Positions 59,918 through 64,000 of a stretch of 64,000 nucleotides of DNA are shown piece after piece (positions within the stretch are counted from its first letter, which is position 1; every line of letters starts with the position of its first letter). The stretch lies in contig JAWLDA010000017.1 of NCBI GenBank assembly GCA_041686855.1, forward strand, positions 1 through 64,000. Direction: 5' to 3'. Under the pieces are notes generated by a model. That model saw only the letters and a program-made list of their open reading frames with translations. It did not search any database and was not told where the DNA came from. This DNA is from JAWLDA01 sp041686855 (GTDB taxonomy: Bacteria > Bacillota > Limnochordia > DTU080 > RSA5). Position numbers and translations under genes: made by a program.

Positions 59918-62272
59918 TTATTTCAACCCCACAAACTTCACGCTCCCAACCTGGACGTCCACTCCTGGCGCGGTCCCCCGGAGCATGAGCCGGAAATGGG
60001 TCACCTCCGGCCAGTCGAGAATTCCACTGTACGTGATGCGGTACCATCCCCCCGCCGAGCGTTCGCCGACCTCCGTGACGAAGGGGAGCGTCGTCCACTC
60101 CTCACCGTCGGTTGAGGCACTCAGACTCACCACATCGTCGAGGGAATCCTGCCGTGCGTAAAGCGTCACCATGTACTCCCTGAGACGAGGCGTCTCCCAC
60201 ACGAGATACTCTCGTGTCGTGCTCTCTTGACGCACTTTCCGGTGGTGGTCCCCAAAGAAATCAGACGCATTCTCCGATACATAAGTCCACCCTTCCGACT
60301 CTTCGCTGGTCTTGGAGAGGTCGACCGTGCCAAACCAACCGCTCGACACAATCGGCGCACGCACCTCGTCCAGTAGGTCCCAAAAGTTGTCTGTCCGAAA
60401 CGTGACAACCTCTTCATTGCGGTTTTCGAGGCCACTTGCGTGAACCGAGTCCACCACGACCTTAAACTCATGCATCCCGTTGGGAAGGGCGAGCGTGTCG
60501 TAGCTCACATCCTCCGGACTCGGCAACGCGTCTCCACGGTAGATGCTCTCGTCGTTGATCAGGAGCTCCAGACGACTCAGGCGCCATCCGTCAGGGAGCA
60601 CCAGGTCAAACTCAGGGGTGAACATCCCACGCAGAGTTACAGGGCGCTCGGCCTTTTGGGGAACGTGTACATGCACTCTCGGAGCGGCGGCCGGCACCTT
60701 GGCCCGCCACTCGTCCAGCCGGCTATTCCACGTCTCCAAGGGGATCGTGATCGTGGTCGGCCTGCCAAAGGCGGCAAGCAGATTCCCCACGTTAATACCG
60801 TCGAGGTACACGTTGTCTTGGGGTCGGATACCCTCAAAATAGTAATCACCACGGCGCACATCATTGTCGTAGATCTCGTAATCGTGCAACCAGCCTTTGT
60901 AGAGCTCGCCGTGCCGGTCATTGCCACCGGCCCACCGGCGCAAGGCGATCCCCCACGCCGACGTATCAACGACATTGCCCGAGATCACCCCGTGCCCCGT
61001 AAACATGTGAATCCCACGAACTCCGTTGACGATCGTATTATCCTGAATCACGACGGCGCCACTCATCTCCTGAGCGTGCTGAAAGATCATGCCGATCCCC
61101 ATGGGATTCTCATTATCAAAGTGTGAATCATGGACGTAGTACGAGCCGCCCCGCGAGTCCATCGAGTGTCGATTGCGGTAAAATTTGCTGAATGCAACCT
61201 CGGCGTACCCGCCTTGGCCCAGAACGACCCCGTAGCCCAAGCCGGTGCGGACGTTCTCCCCAATGTAACTGTGATGGACGAACGCATCGGCGCTGGATCC
61301 GTGGACGAGGATCGCCGCGTAGGGGAATCCGGTAATCGAGATATTGTCGATCTCGGTCTTATGTTGAATCTCAATGCCCCGCGCCGTCGGCTTGTAGTAC
61401 GCCGTCGCAATCGTCTCGCCGTCCTTCTCGATGAACCCCGTCAAGGGACCCGTCTCCGTGTCGGGACCGATGATGGTGAGTCCGCTAAGTCGCGTGTTTG
61501 GCCCCATGGTGATTAGCCCAAACGTCGAGAGCGCACTTGGAACCTCGTCAATCGGTAAGGTCCGCAGGATCGTCTCGTCCCTCAAACCAAATAGCGTCAC
61601 ACCTGCAGGCACAAGAATCATCGACCGCGATCGTCCGTACATCTCAGGATCGTCAAAAAAGTACTCTCCGGGAGGAAGATAGACGAGGTCGCCGGGCTCG
61701 GCCTGCTCCAACGTGTCGAGGAGGGACGCCACACTTCCCGGCTCGACCACGTGCGTTGCGTCGGCGGGTTTGGGCGTCAACGTGTACCCTTCCCCTCCAC
61801 CCATAGGCAAGGCCTCGCCGAGCCGGGGATCCATCTTGGGCGTGGGCAGCGGGTACGGAACGGAGCGGAACTCCTCAACGCTCACGTCACCGTTCTGCCT
61901 GTCTCTGTCCTGAACGTCTCTGTCCTGAACGTCTCTGTCCTGAACGTCTCTGTCCTGCACGCCTCCGTCCTCGATCCGTACAACTCGTTCCGCCGGCAAG
62001 AATGACGTCTCCGACTTGGTCGGAACGAGTCGGTACTCTCCCGCGGGAACGCCGCCAAATCGGAACGTGCCATCAGCCGCGCTTTGCGCCTCCCGGCGCA
62101 GCCCATTCCCGTCCAGCAAGACCTTGGCGCCCTCAACGGGCTCACCAAATTGTGTGAGCGCTCCTGAAACCGCAAATCCCTCAGCCGCAACGACACTCCC
62201 TACACCCACGAGGATAAAGACTCCCACCAAAAGCGTGATCGTTGCACCGAAGAGGTTTTGGCCGACCTTCAT
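59918..62272 (-). CDS. Exported beta-helix protein with minisatellite-coded linker
   Basis: A protein of about 784 residues. The signal peptide is LFGATITLLVGVFILVGVGSVVAA. A carboxypeptidase-regulatory-like domain (EGFAVSGALTQFGEPVEGAK) is followed by a charged linker of DRDVQ repeats (coded by the 15-bp repeat), then a NosD-like parallel beta-helix from VASLLDTLEQAEPGDLVYLPPGEYFFDD, with coils such as GVVLGQGGYAEVAFSKFYRN and VVIQDNTIVNGVRGIHMFTG. The end is a discoidin-like domain (GWFGTVDLS, SEGWTYVSENASDFFGDH, TYSGILDWPEVTHFRL) shared with the protein at 57121. The start ATG 62272 has GAGGTGG at seven bases; the frame is open to 62329. Confidence 0.8.
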   Translation of the reverse strand: MKVGQNLFGATITLLVGVFILVGVGSVVAAEGFAVSGALTQFGEPVEGAKVLLDGNGLRREAQSAADGTFRFGGVPAGEYRLVPTKSETSFLPAERVVRIEDGGVQDRDVQDRDVQDRDVQDRDRQNGDVSVEEFRSVPYPLPTPKMDPRLGEALPMGGGEGYTLTPKPADATHVVEPGSVASLLDTLEQAEPGDLVYLPPGEYFFDDPEMYGRSRSMILVPAGVTLFGLRDETILRTLPIDEVPSALSTFGLITMGPNTRLSGLTIIGPDTETGPLTGFIEKDGETIATAYYKPTARGIEIQHKTEIDNISITGFPYAAILVHGSSADAFVHHSYIGENVRTGLGYGVVLGQGGYAEVAFSKFYRNRHSMDSRGGSYYVHDSHFDNENPMGIGMIFQHAQEMSGAVVIQDNTIVNGVRGIHMFTGHGVISGNVVDTSAWGIALRRWAGGNDRHGELYKGWLHDYEIYDNDVRRGDYYFEGIRPQDNVYLDGINVGNLLAAFGRPTTITIPLETWNSRLDEWRAKVPAAAPRVHVHVPQKAERPVTLRGMFTPEFDLVLPDGWRLSRLELLINDESIYRGDALPSPEDVSYDTLALPNGMHEFKVVVDSVHASGLENRNEEVVTFRTDNFWDLLDEVRAPIVSSGWFGTVDLSKTSEESEGWTYVSENASDFFGDHHRKVRQESTTREYLVWETPRLREYMVTLYARQDSLDDVVSLSASTDGEEWTTLPFVTEVGERSAGGWYRITYSGILDWPEVTHFRLMLRGTAPGVDVQVGSVKFVGLK
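61901..61960. repeat. 15-bp in-frame tandem repeat
   Basis: Four copies of GTCTCTGTCCTGAAC (the last with one change) lie in frame inside the beta-helix gene and encode DRDVQ units. A fifth, degenerate copy follows to about 61975. Copy number could vary without loss of frame, changing linker length. Confidence 0.88.
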
Positions 62273-62339
62273 ATCGATCCACCTCGTCTCTTTCATCCTA
62301 TTTGGAAATAATAGGACACGAGACGCCATTATCCTTCGT

Positions 62340-64000
62340 TTACCTACGCCCTCGAGTGCGCCGTGTGGGCTCTGCCGTCAACGGGTCCTCGGGCCAGGGG
62401 TGCTTAGGATACCGGCCCTTTAACTCCTTGCGCACCTCAAAGTACGCCTCTCGCCAAAAGCTCGCAAGGTCTTGCGTCACCTGAACCGGTCGCTGTGCTG
62501 GGGAGAGGAGCTGGATGCTCAGCGGGACCCTCCCCTGACCGACACCCGGTGTCTCCTGAAGCCCAAACAACTCCTGAAGCCGTACCGCGATGGCAGGTCG
62601 CTCTGGGTCGCTGTAATCGATCGGTATGCGAGATCCGCTCGGCGCTTGAAAGTGGGTCGGCGCCCATACTTCAAGCCGCTGCCTTTGTTCCCAACTCAAT
62701 GAGGCCTGCAGAATATCCACCAGATTGAGGTGCTGCAGATCCTCCTTACCGCTCATTCCCACAAGGAAGGGCCCGAGCCACTCGGTCAACGTCCTGGTGA
62801 GGGCGGCATCCCGTACGTCGGGCCAATCGTGCTGCTGCGCGTGCATAAAGATGAGTCGCTGTTGTAGCTGACGCGCGCCCTTGGTCCATGGCAAGATCCC
62901 CAGTCCTTGGGAGGCGATCCCTTCGAGCAACGCCCTCGAGACGGCGTCAGGCTCCGGATCGGTGAGCGGTTTCTCATTCAAAACGAGCGCCCCGAGGCGC
63001 TTGAGCCTGCGGGCCCGCACTGCTTGAGCGGCTGAGTCCCACGCTACGTTGCTCTCCACCTCGATCTGCTTTTGGAAATGCTGTTCCAGCGCCGTCAAGG
63101 TGATCGGAGCAGCAAGCACGATGCGACTGTTGGCTCCGCGGTCGTCCAACTCGGCGACCGCAAGGTACTCACTCTCCTGCAGCGGCTGCTGTTCAGACAC
63201 GATGGCGCCCCGCCCGTTGCTCAGGAGAAACCCACCTGCGGGCCGGCGCTGCGCGATACGATCGGGATAGGCGAAGGCCACCAAAAGTCCGCAGTGAGCC
63301 GGCTCGTCCCCGTGATCCCCATCGAGTTCAGCCCCCCTGGCCTGCCGAGGCAGTTTCTCCATCAGGTTCTGGGCCTCTGCCAGCGTCGCCTGTCGCACCG
63401 CCGGATCAACCCACGCCATTCCCGTGGCCGTCCGCACCGTCTCGCCCCGACGACCTGCGTGAAGCGCCTCTAAGCGCAGGCGCATGTCCACGTCATCGAC
63501 CCGCGTCTCACTGCGCAGGAGGTCACGATTGGAAAGGAGCGCCGCCAACTCACACGCCGCCCGGCCCAGTCCCAGCGGAGCTGAGCGCAGAATCATGTGC
63601 GCCAACCGGGGGTGGAGCCCCATCGCCGCCATGTTGCGTCCGTGCTCCGTTACAGCGCCGTCCTTTGTGAGTGCGTCGAGCCTGCGCAGGAGCTCTACGG
63701 CCTGTTCGTACGCCGACCGGGGCGGTGTGTCGATCCACAAGAGCTCATCTGGATCTCTGACTCCCCACACGGCAAGTTCAAGAGCGAGCGAAGCCAAATC
63801 GCTTTGGAGTATCTCTGGAATGGAGTGCCCCGGTCGCGCTCTGTGCTCGCTTTCGGTCCAGAGTCGGTAGCAGACGCCAGGTCCCAGGCGACCGGCCCGC
63901 CCCCGCCGCTGGTCAGCGCTGTCTGCCGCCACCGGGATCGTCTCCAACCGCGTCATGCCGGTCCGCGGGGAGAATCGAGGCACCCGAGCCAACCCACTGT
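62340..64000 (-). CDS. hrpB: ATP-dependent helicase HrpB (3' part)
   Basis: The C-terminal ~553 residues of a DEAH-box RNA helicase of the HrpB type, the rest lying beyond the right edge. Visible marks are the helicase motif VI region SADQRRGRAGRLGPGVCYRLW, the ratchet-type region QSDLASLALELAVWGV, and the typical HrpB C-terminus (PAQRPVQVTQDLASFWREAYFEVRKELKGRYPKHPWPEDPL). The frame is open at position 64000, so the gene continues past the window edge; a TTG inside the sequence near 63992 is just a leucine. Function in bacteria is poorly known; it is a single-gene unit here, ending 67 bases before the beta-helix gene. Confidence 0.92.
   Translation of the reverse strand, partial: SGLARVPRFSPRTGMTRLETIPVAADSADQRRGRAGRLGPGVCYRLWTESEHRARPGHSIPEILQSDLASLALELAVWGVRDPDELLWIDTPPRSAYEQAVELLRRLDALTKDGAVTEHGRNMAAMGLHPRLAHMILRSAPLGLGRAACELAALLSNRDLLRSETRVDDVDMRLRLEALHAGRRGETVRTATGMAWVDPAVRQATLAEAQNLMEKLPRQARGAELDGDHGDEPAHCGLLVAFAYPDRIAQRRPAGGFLLSNGRGAIVSEQQPLQESEYLAVAELDDRGANSRIVLAAPITLTALEQHFQKQIEVESNVAWDSAAQAVRARRLKRLGALVLNEKPLTDPEPDAVSRALLEGIASQGLGILPWTKGARQLQQRLIFMHAQQHDWPDVRDAALTRTLTEWLGPFLVGMSGKEDLQHLNLVDILQASLSWEQRQRLEVWAPTHFQAPSGSRIPIDYSDPERPAIAVRLQELFGLQETPGVGQGRVPLSIQLLSPAQRPVQVTQDLASFWREAYFEVRKELKGRYPKHPWPEDPLTAEPTRRTRGRR

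Overview
The window reads as part of the chromosome of a diderm bacterium of roughly 55-60% G+C that I cannot place to a phylum. The diderm call rests on a protein ending in an outer-membrane beta-barrel with a C-terminal Phe (35221-37581). GTG and TTG starts are frequent. A tRNA-Sec gene with an UCA anticodon and encoded CCA (59657-59754) shows that the organism has a selenocysteine decoding system, although no selA/selB/selD or recognisable selenoprotein lies in the window. Gene content is that of a heterotroph living on oligosaccharides, amino sugars and other organic solutes.

Layout. 1-107: edge of a possible transposase. 428-9608: a LacI regulator convergent with a long minus-strand block (solute-binding protein, ceramidase-like hydrolase, NAT_N/GNAT_C acyltransferase-like protein, Gfo/Idh oxidoreductase, NagA, PckA). 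9860-22889: a mostly plus-strand block (solute-binding protein, AraC regulator, Rieske protein, amidohydrolase, LamG protein, SDR, second ceramidase-like protein, second solute-binding protein, beta-helix protein, threonine ammonia-lyase) with one opposed gene for a LamG domain holding an inserted seven-repeat beta-propeller. 22886-26591: a secreted gamma-glutamylcyclotransferase-like protein, an alpha/beta hydrolase, a small exported protein and a lipoprotein amidase. 26592-27787: no credible gene, but three copies of an exact 230-bp tandem repeat, each carrying a long hairpin. 27788-34915: a solute-binding-protein remnant, then an iron-siderophore uptake operon (two FecCD permeases, ATPase, single FecB, fused double FecB, Suc_Fer/Apd1-like [2Fe-2S] protein) behind a TTGACA promoter and a DtxR-like palindrome.

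35221-44479: the outer-membrane Ig/barrel protein, an (alpha/alpha)6 enzyme with its solute-binding protein, a MEDS-domain protein, a second Suc_Fer-like protein, a cupin and an S55 (SpoIVB-like) protein. 44527-50648: a catabolic cluster with a GntR/FadR regulator, sialidase-like protein, solute-binding protein, beta-propeller glycosidase-like protein and a DHDPS/N-acetylneuraminate-lyase family aldolase; two good sigma-70 promoters here share the sequence AGGTATGAC. 50952-62272: an aminotransferase, a beta-helix lipoprotein, a CAP-domain protein, a large GH95-like protein and two related ~784-residue beta-helix proteins that converge on the tRNA-Sec gene. 62340-64000: the 3' part of hrpB, cut by the window edge.

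The most striking system-level pattern is that five intact family-1-type solute-binding proteins and one remnant each sit beside catabolic genes, while no MalF/MalG-type permease or sugar ATPase occurs anywhere in 64 kb. Several of these binding-protein genes are followed by a stem-loop before the next gene. This suggests exchangeable substrate modules sharing transport machinery encoded elsewhere.
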